Shown piece after piece: positions 36,100-48,827 of a DNA stretch of 64,000 bases. The stretch's first letter is position 1, and each line of letters begins with the position of its first letter. The DNA comes from Cocos nucifera (lineage: Eukaryota > Streptophyta > Magnoliopsida > Arecales > Arecaceae), in contig QRFJ01004838.1 in the NCBI GenBank assembly GCA_006176705.1, positions 81,948-145,947 of the forward strand, written 5' to 3'. A model generated the notes under the pieces. That model had not been told where the DNA came from. It saw nothing but the letters and a program-made list of their open reading frames with translations, and made no database searches. Both the position numbers and the translations under genes were made by a program.

Positions 36100-36862
36100 A
36101 ATTACTTAGCCACCGGTGAGATCCCCATGCACTAGATCACTTAGGATAAAAACAAATTCTTTTTCCAAGTGAAGTATTTCATTTGGAATGATCCTTACTT
36201 GTTCAAACAATGTCCTGACCAAATCATTAGAAGATGTATCCCAGACCATGAGGTTAGAAGTATTCTATCATTTTGTCATGACCAAGCATATGGTGGTCAT
36301 TTTGGAGCCAAAAAGATAGCCACCAAGATGCTCCAAAGTGGATTCTATTGGCCTAACTTATTTAGAGATGCCTATTACTACTATAAGAGTTGTGTTAGGT
36401 GCCAACAAGTGGGCTGAATCACAAAGAGAGATATGATACCAATGAATCTGATTTTGATTGTGGAAATTTTTGATGTATGAGAAATTGATTTCATGGGACT
36501 ATTTCCAAAATCTTTTGAGAATGAGTATATTCTAGTAGCCATGGATTACGGTCCAAGTGGGTAGAGACAGTGCCATGTCGATCCAATGACAGTAAGATTA
36601 CTGTCAAATTTCTTAAGAAACATATCCTCTCCTATTTTGGTATTCCAAGAGCTATCATCAGTGACCATGGAACACACTTCTGCAATCGAGCCTTTGCGTC
36701 ACCGATGAAGAAGTACCAAATTAGCCATAAATTGGCCACACCCTATCACCCCCAGACCAGTGGATAAGTTGAGGTCTCAAATCAGCAAATCAAATAGATC
36801 CTAGAAAAGATAGCAAGCATAAATAGAAAGGACTAGTCACTGAAGCTAATGGATGCACTTTA
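36100..36862 (+). pseudogene. D integrase, truncated by B3
   Basis: The zinc-binding part shows HDQAYGGHFGAKK and CVRCQQVG (36280-36417). The core is decayed: EIDFMG holds the first Asp near 36487, and SDHGTHFCN the second near 36660. The reading reaches the region before the core's end and stops at the B3 LTR (36863). Confidence 0.85.
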
Positions 36863-39542
36863 TGAAGGAACCAGATCTAGAATTTCATGGATAGATCTTG
36901 AAACTTTTTCAAGATCATGCAGTAGAAGATTTAAATAAATAAAATATTTATTTAAATAAATATAAAAATACTCTAGATCTAAAATTTATTATATGATTAA
37001 GGCATGATATTAAATTAAAAATTAAAAATATAAAAAAAAATTAACATGTTGATCTTATCAATATGTTATAATACTTCATCTAATGAAGCTATGAAATCAA
37101 TAGATCAGATCTATTATTTGTGCAAGTTAGACTTTCTAACTTGCTGATCCAAGCTTGAGAATAATGTTGCAAGCTACACACATGTTCGGCCTCTAGGAGT
37201 CATCCACACGAGCCCACGAGCATGATCAAAAATCATGATACAAGAAATTAGTACAGTATGCTAGTACTGTATTGATCTTTCTTTGATGGTCAATTAGATG
37301 CCTCCTTCTTTTGGATTTAAATTATTCCAAAGAGGAGAAGGTGGAGAAAAGGTTTCAGATCTGAGACTCTCTCAGAAAACCCAAGGAAGAAGGAAGGAAG
37401 ATGATGAACACAGCAACCCTAGAAGAAGACCCTCTTCTTCTTCTCTTTGCTCTCACCTAGACACTTAGTTTTGTGTCTATTGAATCTCAATGCCCAAGAA
37501 TCCTTTCCCTCTGATTTTCACACAACCAAATTCTCACTTAAAGGTTTATGTTTCACAAAAAATTCAAGTACAAATTTATTTTAAATAATAAGTTATGGAA
37601 GAGCCTTATCTAGGTCAAATTTCTAGACAAGGCAGGACCATATATGGCAAGTTGTTGGGGTGCCAAACACTTGGGCGCCCCTTCTCATCCCATGCCATGG
37701 ACCACCATAACAGAGTATGCAAAAAATCCTCTTTTTACCAAGGAAATCAGAGAAGAAATCTGGATGGGGGTGGCACACAAGGGAAGAGTCAATGTTTGTT
37801 GGGATTCTATTATATAGAGTCTAATACCATAACAACTTTTCATCTATTGACTTGGTCCTTAACTAATTCCCAAGTAAATAGGAGAGGAAAAGAAGGATGT
37901 GCATGAGAGGGCCTAGGGAGGAGATTTTTCACAAAAAAATCCTAAAAAATAGGAGTGGAGGGGCATTGGGGCTTAGGTGGCGCAAGGAGGGAAGTTCTAG
38001 TCATAGTAGGACTTCCAATTTGACTTGGTCAAACAAAATCTTTTAACCAAATTAAACTAGATTTATTTCAATCCAATTAAAATAGGTCTTAGTCCAACCA
38101 AGATCTTAATTAAATCAAATTAAATTTAATTTAATTTTAATTTAATTTCTAATTAAATTAGAGATTGGGTTGATGCAAGTCCTAGTCTCACTAGGACTTC
38201 CAACTTGACTTGGTCCAACTTGATCTTTGGACCAAATAAAATCAAAATTTATTTAACCCAATTAAAATAGATCTTAATCTAATTAAAAATATAATTAAAT
38301 TAGATTTAATTTAATTTAATTTTAATTTAATTTTTAATCAGATTAGAAATTGGGTTGACCCAAGTCCTAATTGAACTAGGACTAGTTTTTTCTTGCACTT
38401 AGCTTATCCAATAAGCCAATTGAACTTGATCCAATCAAGCTCAAACTAAATCTAATTAAATTATATTTAATTAGACTTAATCTCAATTCTTTGGCTTAAT
38501 CAAATTAAGTCAATTAGTAATTTAATTGCTAATCGATTCTCCTATAATGCTTGCACTAGATTAAACATCAATCATATTGATTGTTTAACCCTAGAATGAT
38601 TCTTAATCATTGATCAACCATCCGATCGGATCATGAACTCTAATATGTGTGATCTCATAGGTCCAAATCTAAGTTGGTAGCATAGAAATAGATTTTTGTA
38701 CCAATCAAAGTAACCATCTAGCAAGGGTACCCAATGGTTGGATAGGTCGAATGTGTAGAATAACATCCTTAAAACCCATGCAGATATGGTTTCCATATAA
38801 TTCATCCCCTTGACCATAATGCTCATAGGATACCTCAGAGTTCAACTATCAACTTTGATCAGGTTGTCCATATTGTATTTCAAAATATCAAATCCATTTG
38901 ATGGATTACCTTGGCCAAGATTTTGCTATATTGAAATATAGTGATACATTCTTGTCCAACTCTAGGAGTGGTCAATTCCATCTTGATCATACACCAACTT
39001 CGTAAGTACTTGACTGTGTTCAGAAGTCTTCTGTTATTGAATTAAAAATTTAGTTAGTCTAGTACCAAAGCACAGTGAGTTGCTTGCAAGTCACTGAGGT
39101 GATCTCAGGTCTAAGGGATACTTATACCTATATCCCATCAGAGATATTCTCGATAGCAGAATGCTCTCGAGTTGGTCACGTTCAATGATGATGTATCCAT
39201 ACATCTCATCTATATACCATACCAGTATCTCCACACTTTTTGGTTAAGAGAACAACCAATCCATATGATATACAGTGACCTATGCTCGATAGACGTTGTC
39301 ATCCTAATTAAAGCCTATCATTTGGTCATGAATAAATTTAAGGACTAATCAATAAATCCTCTCTTTATCGAAGCTAAATAGTCTTAAGGACTTCATCACA
39401 ATAATGGAGTTCATTAGAAGATGAATACTTTATGATAAAAAATATCAAAAATATATTTTATTTATTAATAAATCAATTATAGATATAATGTAGCTCAATC
39501 ATCAACAGATTGACGATTAGCTTTGGAATACATTTCTTAACA
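36863..39542 (-). repeat. B3 left (3') LTR
   Basis: The LTR is 2680 bp, from TGAAGGAACCAGATC to TTTCTTAACA. The polypurine tract (complement of ACTCCCACTTATCC) follows at 39543. A minus-strand TATATAAT lies near 37810 as a possible promoter. The last 377 bp of the LTR (left end here) match 50746-51122, and the interior matches 51123-52900 in opposite orientation. Confidence 0.88.
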
Positions 39543-42500
39543 ACTCCCACTTATCCTAAAGCCACTCGGCATAGTATGTAATACCCATCTTTGACTTGTG
39601 GTTGTTGAACTCCTTTATTCCCAGGGCTTTAGTGAAGGGATCGGTCAGGTTCTTCTTTTTATCGATCTTCTGAAGGTCGATGTAACCTCTATCCATGATC
39701 TTTCAAACTAGGTGGAAGCGGCATAGAATGTGCTTTATTTGCTGGTGTGCCTTCGCTTCTTTTGTCTGAGCAATGGCACCAATGCTATCACAATAGAGTA
39801 GGACCAAACCATCAAAGGAGGATGCTACTTCAAGCTCGGTGATAAACTTCCTCAGCCACACAGCTTTCTTCATAGCATCTGATGCTGCAATGTACTCTAC
39901 TTCGCAAACAGAGTCTGCCATAGTATACTGGTTGAAACTCTTCTAGCAGATAGCTCCACCATTCAGAGTAAAGAATCGAAGGATCAGACTTGCCATATAC
40001 CAACCATATACCCATAAGTTTTAGATTTGACTCACCATATACCAACCATTGGTCCTTAGTATTTCTTAAATACTTAAGTATGGCTTAAAATCACTTTTCA
40101 ATGATTTTCTCCATGATCAGATTGGTATCTACTCACTATTCCTAGTGAGTATGTTACATTTGATCTCGTACATGTCATGGCATACATAATAGATCCCACT
40201 GTCGAAGCATATGGGACTCTACTCATATGCTCTCTCTCTTTAGGAGTTATCGAACAATCCTTCTTAGAGAGAGAAATTTCATGGCCTATCGAGAGATAGC
40301 CCTTTTTGAAATTCTCCATACTGAATCTCTTCAGTACAGTATCCATGTATGTGGACTGGGATAATCCAAGTATCCTTTTAGATCTATCCCTATAGATCTT
40401 CATTTCTAGGATGTAGGATGCTTCACCCAAGTCCTTCATGAAGAACTCTGACGACAACCAGACTTTTATTTCCTACAGTGTGGGGATATCATTTTTGATT
40501 AAGAGAATATCATCCACGTACAAGACAAAGAACACTACTGTTGGACCATTTGCCCATTTGTAAATATAGGGTTTTTCTCCGTTCTTAATGAAGCCATACG
40601 TTTTAATCACTTTATCAAAATGCATGTTCCAACTCCAAGATGCCTGCTTCAGTCCATAAATGGATCTCTGAAGTCTGCATATCTTGGATTCATCTGTGGA
40701 TGTGAATTCGTCAGGTTGTATCATATACACCTCTTCAGTCAACTCTTCATTCAGAAAAGCTATCTTCACATCCATCTACCAGATCTCATAGTCCAGATAG
40801 CCAGCAATCGCAAGCATAATTCGAATGAATTTGAGCATTGCCACAAGAGAAAATGTCTTATCATTATCAATATTATAACATTAACGATATCCCTTGACAA
40901 CCAGACGGACTTTATAGGTCTCCACCTTTCCATTTGCATCCCTTTTTTTTTAAAGATCCATTTACACCCAATGGGTTTAACACCTTTGGGTGGGTCAACC
41001 AATGTCCACACATCGTTGACCTTCATGAACTTCATTTTCAATTTTATGGCCTCAAGCCATTTCTCAGAATCAGATCTTTGTATAGCATCCATATAGGTGA
41101 TCAGATCCTCATCATTCTCATCGAGTTCGATGGGATCACCATCTTGGACTAAGAAATTATTGTATCTATCTGAATGATGCAGTACTCTACCAGATCGCCT
41201 TAATGGTATAGGTACATTAGACTCTGGATCTAATCTAATCAAATTTGACTCAGGTTTAGCTATAGGTGTTGGTTTTTCTACCTATTGAACTTCATCAAGT
41301 TCAACCTTAGAGGCAACAATTCCTTCACCAAGGAACTTCTTTTCTAAAAAGATTGCCTTAAGGCTGACGAACATCTTTTGTTCTTCAGTATGGTAGAAAT
41401 AGTAATCCTTACTTTCTTTGGGATACCCTATAAACACACACTTATTAGATCAGGGTCCAAACTTATCTGTATGCAAATATTTGACATAGGCCAGACAACC
41501 CTAAACCCATAGGTGAGAGAGTGTAGGCCTACTCCCAGTCTATATCTCATATGGAGTCTTTATGATAGATTTACTCGGTATATTATTCAATATATAACAT
41601 GCAGTCTCAAGAGCATAACCCCAAAATGAAATAGATAGACTAGCAAACTCCATCATGGATCGAACCATATCCAACAAGATTCGATTTCTCCTTTTCGATA
41701 TACCATTATGCTGTGGTATGCCAAGAGGAGTCCACTGTGAGAGAATTCCATTCTCTCCTAGATATGTCAAGAACTCACTGGATAGATATTCACCTTCTTG
41801 ATCTGATCGAAGAATTTTAATACTCTTAGTTTATTTTTCTACATTACTTCAAAATTTTTTGAATATTTCAAATGAATCTGACTTATGTTTCATCAGATAA
41901 ACATATCTATACCTGGATAAATCATCTGTGAAAGTGATGAAGTAGAAATATCCACTTCTAGCACTAGTGCTCATTGGTCCACATACATCAGTATGTACTA
42001 GACCTAAGAGCTCAATAGCTCTCTCATCTTTTTCAGTAAAAGATGACTTGGTCATTTTTCTAAGAAGATAGGACTCACAGGTTGGAAGTGATTCACAATT
42101 ACCAACTTTGAGGATTTTTTCGTGAGTCAACCTATTTATCATATTCTTGTTAATGTGACCTAATCTACAGTGCCATAAGTAGATATTAGAGACATTATCT
42201 AATCTAGGGTGTTTTCTAGAAGTGTACATTACACTAACAGACTGTGATAAAATATAAATATCATTTCTTTATTATCCTTGCATTATTATAATATAATTCA
42301 TAATAATATCATAATAATCTTTCTTTATAGATAAATGATAATTATCTTTGGCCAAAAGACTAATAGAAATTATATTCATCAGAAAGGAAGGACAATAATG
42401 ATATTTATTTAAAGAAATGATATTAGTATTGAGAATAAGTTGAACTATTCTCATAGCTAGAACTGGAATAGACCTTCCATCTCCAATATTTAGGAATCAC

Positions 42501-42924
42501 TCATTATTCTCAAATCTTCTACTAATTTGAAGTTTTCGCAACGTATTGCAAATATGGACTGGACTTTCGGTATTCAATACCCAAGTAGAAGTATTATATA
42601 TAAAGAAATTATAAGGTGTTATCATATAACATTCTTGATCAGCAACTACTTGCTCATTTCTCTTATTCAGCCTGTTATGGTCATGGGAATCACGACACTG
42701 AGGACAATTCCTCTTTCAATGCCCCTTCTTCTTACAATGGAAGCACTCTACCTAATCTAGGTTATTCTTGGACCTTATGTTTAAATTGGGCATAGAGGCC
42801 CCAACATGAACCACTTTGTGCTGCTGAACAATATTCAACTTTCGATACTTATTATCGAAGTTGGATCCCATAAGTTAATCACTGTCTAAAAATGAATGGA
42901 GCAATTGTGGTTTGGGTTTAACTA
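39543..42924 (-). pseudogene. pol: B3 pol and zinc knuckle
   Basis: Reading leftward from 42750, a CCHC zinc knuckle (CFHCKKKGH, stop, KRNC) is followed by a degenerate protease near 42560. Pre-integrase (HLSIKKDYYDII) is near 42310. Integrase is at 42229-41540 (CRLGH, CESYLLRK, VHTDVCGPM). RT is at 41240-40098, with MDVKIAFLNEEL and LYVDDILLIKND. RNase H ends near 39560 and contains SVCEVEYIAAS. Stops and frameshifts are frequent. Upstream of the knuckle only a short stretch (42800-42910) separates it from leader sequence; no capsid-like gag is seen. Confidence 0.85.
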
Positions 42925-44480
42925 TATTGGAGATAAACCCCGCTCCCGCTGAAGTCCAACCTGATGCTTAGCCTAATGCAATCGGTAATCATGGAAGAGC
43001 TTTGATCGAGAATTCTCCTCTCTCCTCCAGCGATCGGATCCCAGTCGAACTCCTCCAGTGGCCAAACGTTAGTCAAACTCGTTCAGTCGATCGAACTCCT
43101 CAGTGGTCGACCCCAGCGAACTCCTCAGCGGTCGAGCCCCAGCCAAACTCCTTCAACAGTTGAACTCCTTCCAAACTCCTCCTTCAGTCAAATTTCTATA
43201 GGAGCCGAACTCCTTTTGGATTTCTCTAGTAGTCGGATTTCTCTACAGGAGCCAAACTCCTTCCGAATTTCTCAAATAGTCGAATTTCTTCAGAAGCCGA
43301 ACTCCTTCCAAAATCCTTCAGTAGTCAAATTTCTTCAGGAGCCAAACTTCTTTCAGACTTCTCCTTCAGTCTTCAGAAGTCAAACTCCTTCTAGATTTCT
43401 CCAGCAGTCAGATTCCTCCAAGAGCCGAACTCCTCCAGTGGTCGGATTTCTCCAAGAGCCAAACTCCTTCCGGACATCCCCTTCAGTCGGATTTCTCTAG
43501 GAGTTGAACTCCTTCAGCAGTCAGATTTCTTCAGGAGTTGAATTCCTTCCAAATTTCTCTAGCAGTCGGATTTCTCCAGGAGCCAAACTCCTTCCAAACT
43601 CCAGCGATCGGATTTCTTTTGGAGCCAAACTTCTTTCAGATTTTTTTAGTAGTCAAATATTTTCAGGAGCCGAACTCCTTCCGAACTCCTCCAGTAGTCA
43701 TATTTCTCTAGGAGCCAAACTCCTTCCAGATTTCTTCAGCAGTCGGATTCCTCCAGAAGCCAAATTCCTTCCAAACTCCTCCAGTAGTCAAATTTCTCCA
43801 AGAGCCAAACTCCTTCTGAATTTCTCCAACAGTTGAATTTTTTCAGGAGCCAAACTCCTTTCAAACTCCTCCAGCAGTTAGATTTTTTCAGGAGCCAAAC
43901 TTCTTTCAAATTTCTTTAGTAGTTAAATTCCTCCAGGAGCCAAACTTCTTTCGAACTCCTCCAGTGGTTGGATTTCTCTAAGAGCCGAACTCCTTTTAGA
44001 CATCTTCTTTAGTCAGATTTCTCTAGGAGTCGAACTCCTTATGGACTTCTCCTTCAGTCAAATTTTGAATGCCTACTTCCTCCAGATGGTTATGACTATT
44101 ATTTATCAGTCTGCTATAGGCAACCCAACTACCAGACGATTACGACTGTCATTATCAGTCTATTACGAGCGATACCTCTCTCCATAATAAATTCTACATG
44201 GCCTAGAGCGGCCCACTATCAAATGATTACAATAAGCTCCATCTATAAAAAGAGACCCTTCAGATATGTTTTCTCTAAGCTCTTTACTCCAAAACTTTGC
44301 TGAATTCATATTAGAGCACTCCATTTTTGTTGGCCAGAAGAGCTAACTTGATCGTCAGAGGGTCCTGCCGGAGCCACCACCATCCACTCCAGACAGGGCT
44401 TTGTTTTGCAGGTCACTGGCGGCGACCTCATCTTCTCTAACTCTAGCTCGATCAGGTATCAATCAGATTTTACAACAACA
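42925..44480 (+). repeat. C2 5' LTR
   Basis: The LTR is 1556 bp, from TATTGGAGATAAACC (first G of TG lost) to TACAACAACA. Most of it is a tandem array of about 45-bp units with words such as GTCGGATTTCTCCAGGAGCC and AAACTCCTTCC (about 43200-44050). Because 45 is divisible by three, repetitive open frames at 43216-43836 are artefacts. A TATA box (TATAAAAA) lies at 44244-44251. Confidence 0.9.
44244..44251 (+). promoter_or_regulatory. TATA box of C2 5' LTR
   Basis: TATAAAAA in CATCTATAAAAAGAGACCC lies about 230 bp before the LTR end. It is conserved in the 3' LTR at 48620-48627. Confidence 0.68.
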
Positions 44481-44482
44481 GG

Positions 44483-46097
44483 ATTGGCACTAGAGGAAGG
44501 GCCCTCTATTCCTGAGGTTCTCTTGATCTTAAAGGAGTGCTCAGCAGTGATCTTTCTTCTTTCTCTCTCGAGTTTTTTTCAAAAAAATGCCTCCCAGAAA
44601 AGCTTCAATCTGACGATCAACGACTTCTACAGCCAGATCCCATCCAGATACATCCATTTCCGCTCCAGCTCCAATAACTCAAGCTCCACCTGCAGCCATG
44701 GTGGATGCAAAGTAGTTTAACCTACTGGTCTAGTAAGTTTGTAATCTCATGAAAGCGGTGTAGGCCATACATCGGCAGGCTCCAGTGCTAATTCAACTGG
44801 AGTAGGCTCTTTCGGAGCCCCATGATCCGATCGAAGGATGGTCGATTTGGGCTAGCTAATCGATGACCTCCAAAAAGGGGAAATAGAGGGTGGAGAGCCA
44901 TTGCTCGGACCATGATTCAACCCCAAGTAAAGCTTTTCTTCCATCCCACCAGAAAATTCTGGAGATCAACGATTGTGAAGATTTTCTGAATCAAAGGCTC
45001 TAAAAAATGAGCTGATGGATTGAAGAACTCCACCACGTCGCCCCGGCTCCCCACGACGACATCTGCATCGATCCTTCTTTCTTTCCTCGAATTATGCAAG
45101 AGCTCATTCCATCGAGCTTCAAGCTTTCCCAACTTGAAAGCTACGAAGGAAGTTCTGATCTAGTCGATCACTTGGAGGCCTTTCGAACCATGATGCTGCT
45201 CCATGGCGCACTAGATGCCATCTTATGTTGAACTTTTCCATCTACCTTAAAGAGAGAAGTAAGAAACTGGTACTCGATAGTGAAGTCAAGTATGATCTTT
45301 TCATTTGACCAGATGAGTCATCAGTTTGTGGCTCACTTCGTTAGCAGCCGACGTCTCCATCGAGGTTCAGATTTTTTGATGAGTATTAAGCAAAAGAAGG
45401 AGGAATCTATCCAAACTTATGTCATCTAGTTTAATGCTACTGTATTGGAGGTTCGAAAGCTGAGCCAGTCTATTGCAATGGCCGCACTCAAGGATGGCCT
45501 TCAGAAGAACGATTTGCTGTTCTTCCTGAAAAAGAAGTACCCTAGGGACTTTGCCCATCTGCTAGCTCGGGTTGAGGGATATGCCCATGCAGAAGAATCC
45601 TTCAAGTTGAAGGATGAAGAAGCCATAGGAGAATGGCAGGAGGGCGAGTCTAATAGACCCACTACTGAAGGAGGGCCGAATGAAGTTCGGCTGCGCTCAA
45701 AGACTCCCCCCGAGTGCAAGCGAGCCCGAACTCCTCCTCGAGCTCATCATCAAAGAAGCCCCAATAAAAGGGCATGAAGAAGTTCTCCCCCTAGAAGGTC
45801 TACAAATACACCCCCCTTAATACTCCTAAAACTCAAGTTCTGATGGAAATTAAGAATCAGCTACCAAGACCAAAAGAATTACGATCTTCTCCAAATAAGT
45901 GCAATCGAAGGAAGTACTACCTCTACCATCGTGACCATGGCCATGATACTGAAGAATGCATTCAACTCCAAGACGAAATTGAGGAGCTCATCAGGAGAGG
46001 CTGGTTGGGTCGATTTCTCAAACGTCGGCCTGAAGCAAGAGGAGAGCAACCAAGGGCTCTTTTGCAATCGAAGGAGACCCAAGAGGAGGGGTCTTAA
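44483..46097 (+). pseudogene. gag: C2 gag
   Basis: The primer site TTGGCACTAGAGGAAGGGC starts at 44483. The ATG at 44587 gives MPPRKASI followed by a stop. The distal part is better preserved: a capsid region with LRKLSQSIAMAALKDGL-like residues near 45450, FLKKKYPRDFAHLLARVEGY near 45520, and the knuckle-like CLYHRDHGHDTEECIQL near 45920 typical of Tat gag. It ends near 46097, and no pol follows. Confidence 0.87.
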
Positions 46098-46299
46098 AGA
46101 AGTCAATCCCTACATGGAAGTATCAATAAAATGGTCGGGGGACATCGACAAGAAAAGATATTAAGGAGCTACATAGTGTCAATATTAAAATTTTGAAAAC
46201 TTGCAATATCGTTAACCACTTTTCAATAGAGAATTATAATAAAAAAAGATTAAGCTGGACTTCTTTTTTAGGCTAGATAGAAGGCTTCTAGTATAGGAG

Positions 46300-47250
46300 A
46301 TAAGATCTCTCTCGAGCTTCAACTTCAACCTCGACTGGAGATAAGATCTCCATCGAGCTCCAACTTTAACTTTGACTGGAGATAAGATCTTCTCTGAGCT
46401 TCAACTTTAACCTTGGCTGGAGATAAGATCTCCTCTGAGCTCCAACTTCAATCTCGATTGGAGACAAGATCTCTCCCGAGCTTCAACTTCAACATCAACA
46501 GGAGACAAGATCTTCTTCAACCTCGGTTGGAGAGAAGATCTTCTCTAAGCTCCAACTTCAACCTTGACTAGAGATAAGATCTCCTCCGAGCTCCAACTTC
46601 AACCTCGGCTAGACATAAGATCTCTCTCGAGCTCTAACTTTGACCTTGGCTGGAGACAAGATCTCTTCCGAGCTTCAACTTCAACGTCAACAGAAGACAA
46701 GATCTTCTTCAACCTCGGCTAGAGAGAAGATCTTCCATAAGCTCCAACTTTAATCCGAGCTCCAACGTCTATGTCAATCGGAGATAAGATCTCCTTCAAC
46801 CTCGGTTGGAGATAAGATCTCCTTCGAGCTCCAAACATCTATATCAACTGGAGATTAGATCTTCTTCAACCTCGACTGAAGATAAGATCTCTCCCGAGCT
46901 CCAACGTCTACATCAATCGAAGATAAGATCTCCTTCAACCTCGACTAGAGATAAGATCTCTCCCGAGCTCCAACATCTAATCAATCGAAGATAAGATCTT
47001 CTTTTAACCTCGACTGAGATAAGATCTCTCCGAGCTCTCCAATCGAGATAAGATCTCCTTCAACCTCGGCTGTAGAGAGTCTTCCCTCGAGCTTTCAATG
47101 TATAATCAATAAATAGGAGATAAGATCTCCTTCAGATTGACTGGAGAGAAATCTCCTCCTGTCAATCTCGGTTGAAACGATTCTCCTTTACTTCACTTCA
47201 AACTCAAAGACTGGAGACAAGATCTCCTCCGAGCTTTAACTAATGGACAG
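46300..47250 (+). repeat. C2 3' UTR tandem array, about 41-bp units
   Basis: Units such as GGAGATAAGATCTCC followed by GAGCTCCAACTTCAACC repeat with a period near 41 bp, more than 15 times and with shortened variants. The array occupies the place of the 115-bp array in C1. The unit matches, in complement, the older units at 16130-16500 of C1. Confidence 0.9.
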
Positions 47251-47328
47251 AGCCTAGAAAAGGACTTCGCAGTCGCTTTTTTGTACTGCCCTTCTTTCAA
47301 ATTTTGAACTCAAGAGTGGGGAGGACTA

Positions 47329-48827
47329 TTTTGGGGATAAAGCCGCTCCCATCGAAGTCTAGCCTGATGCTTAGCCTAATGCAATCTGTAATCATGGAAG
47401 AGCTTCGATTGAGAATTTCTCTCTCTCCTTCAGTGGTCGGATCCTAGTCGAACTTCTCCAGCGGCCAAACCTTAGCTGAACTCATTCAACCGACTGAACT
47501 CCTCAGCAACTGAGCCCCATTCGAACTCCTCAGTGGTCGTGCTCCAGTCGAACTCCTCCAACGATCGAAGTCCTTCTGGACTCCTCCTTCAGTCAGATTT
47601 CTATAGGAGCCAAACTCCTTCTAGATTTTTTTAGCAGTCGAATTTTTCTACGAGCCGAACTCCTTCTGAACTCCTCTAGCAGTCGGATTTCTTCAGGAGC
47701 CGAACTTCTTTCAAACTTTACCTTCAGTCAAATTTCTCCAAGAGCCAAACTTCTTCCAAATTTCTCCAGCAGTTGGATTCCTTCAGGAGCTAAACTTCTT
47801 TTGAACTCCTCCAGCGGTCAGATTTCTCAGGAGCCAAACTCTTTGGATATCTCCTTCAATTGAATTTCTTTAAGAGCCGAACATCCTTTCAAACTCCTCC
47901 AGCAGTCGAATTTCTCCAAGAGCCAAACTCTTCTGGTTTCTCAACAGTCGGATTTCTTTAAGAGCTGAATCCTTCCAACTCCTCCAGGGTCAGATTTCTC
48001 CAAGAGTCGAACTCTTTTTGAATTTTCTAGCAGTCAGATTTCTCCAAGAGCCAACTCCTTCCAAACTCCTCCAGCAGTCGAATTTCTTCAGAAGCCAAAC
48101 TCCTTCCAGATTTCTTCAGCTATCAAATTTTTTTGGGAGCGAAACTCCTTTCGAACTCCTCCAATAGTTAAATTTCTTCAGAAGTTGAACTCCTTCCAGA
48201 TTTCTCCAGCACTCGAATTTCTCTAGGAGCCGAACTCCTTCCAAACTTCTCCAACAGTCGAATTTCTTTAGAAGCTGCCTTTTGAATTTCTTCGGTAGTC
48301 GGATTTCTTCAGGAGTCGAACTTCTTTTGAACTTGTCCAACGGTCAGATTTCTCCATGAGCCAAACTCCTTGCAGACATCTCCTTTAGTCGGATTTCTTT
48401 AAGAGCTGAACTTCTTATGGACTTTTTCTTCAGTTAGATTTTGAACGTCTGCTTCCTCCAGACAGTTATGACTATCATTTATCAGTCTTCTATAGATAAC
48501 CCCACTATCAGATGGTTATGACTGTCATTATTAGTGTATTACAAGTGACACCTCTTTCCATAATAAATTCTATATGGGCTAGAGTGGTCCACTACCGAAC
48601 AATTATAACAAGCTCCATCTATAAAAAGAGATCCTCCAAATATATTTTCTCTAAGCTCTTTACTCCTTCCCTAAAAGTTTGCTGAATTCATACCCGAGCA
48701 CTCAATTTTTATTGGCCAGATCGTCGAAGGATCCTACCAGAGCCACCACCATCGACTCCGGATAGGGGGTGACCTCATCTTTCCCAACTCCAGCTTGATC
48801 TGGCATCAACTAGATTCTACACCAACA
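47329..48827 (+). repeat. C2 3' LTR
   Basis: The LTR is 1499 bp, from TTTTGGGGATAAAGCC to CTACACCAACA, after the polypurine run GAGTGGGGAGGA. It has the same 45-bp array as the 5' LTR, with about one unit fewer, and a TATA box at 48620-48627. Confidence 0.9.

Larger units (their letters stand above)
12568..36862 (+). mobile_element. D: Athila-type Gypsy, broken by C1, A3 and B3
   Basis: D is an old Gypsy element made of a 5' LTR (12568-13994), a tRNA-Asp-like primer site and a leader (13995-14865 and 21713-22100). Gag is split at 22664/32575, and protease, RT, RNase H and part of integrase follow up to 36862. C1 and A3 are clean insertions with target duplications. B3 interrupts the integrase, and D does not resume beyond it within the window, so the integrase C-terminus, any env-like region and the 3' LTR are missing. 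Confidence 0.87.
42925..48827 (+). mobile_element. C2: Tat-type Gypsy, gag only, no pol
   Basis: C2 is a 5.9-kb element with both LTRs, a family primer site, a decayed gag and a 3' UTR tandem array, but no protease, RT or integrase. It is flanked by a perfect 5-bp duplication, AACTA (42920-42924 and 48828-48832), inside B3. It is a non-autonomous derivative and must have been moved by proteins of other Tat elements. Confidence 0.93.

Noticed and set aside
43216..43836. Serine/proline-rich open frames in the C2 5' LTR
   Set aside because: They come from a tandem array of about 45 bp in the LTR, also divisible by three. The partner LTR does not keep them open.
44820..45130. CRISPR-like or satellite array in the repeat-rich regions
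   Set aside because: Repeats here are contiguous tandem units inside retrotransposons, without unique spacers, in a plant genome.
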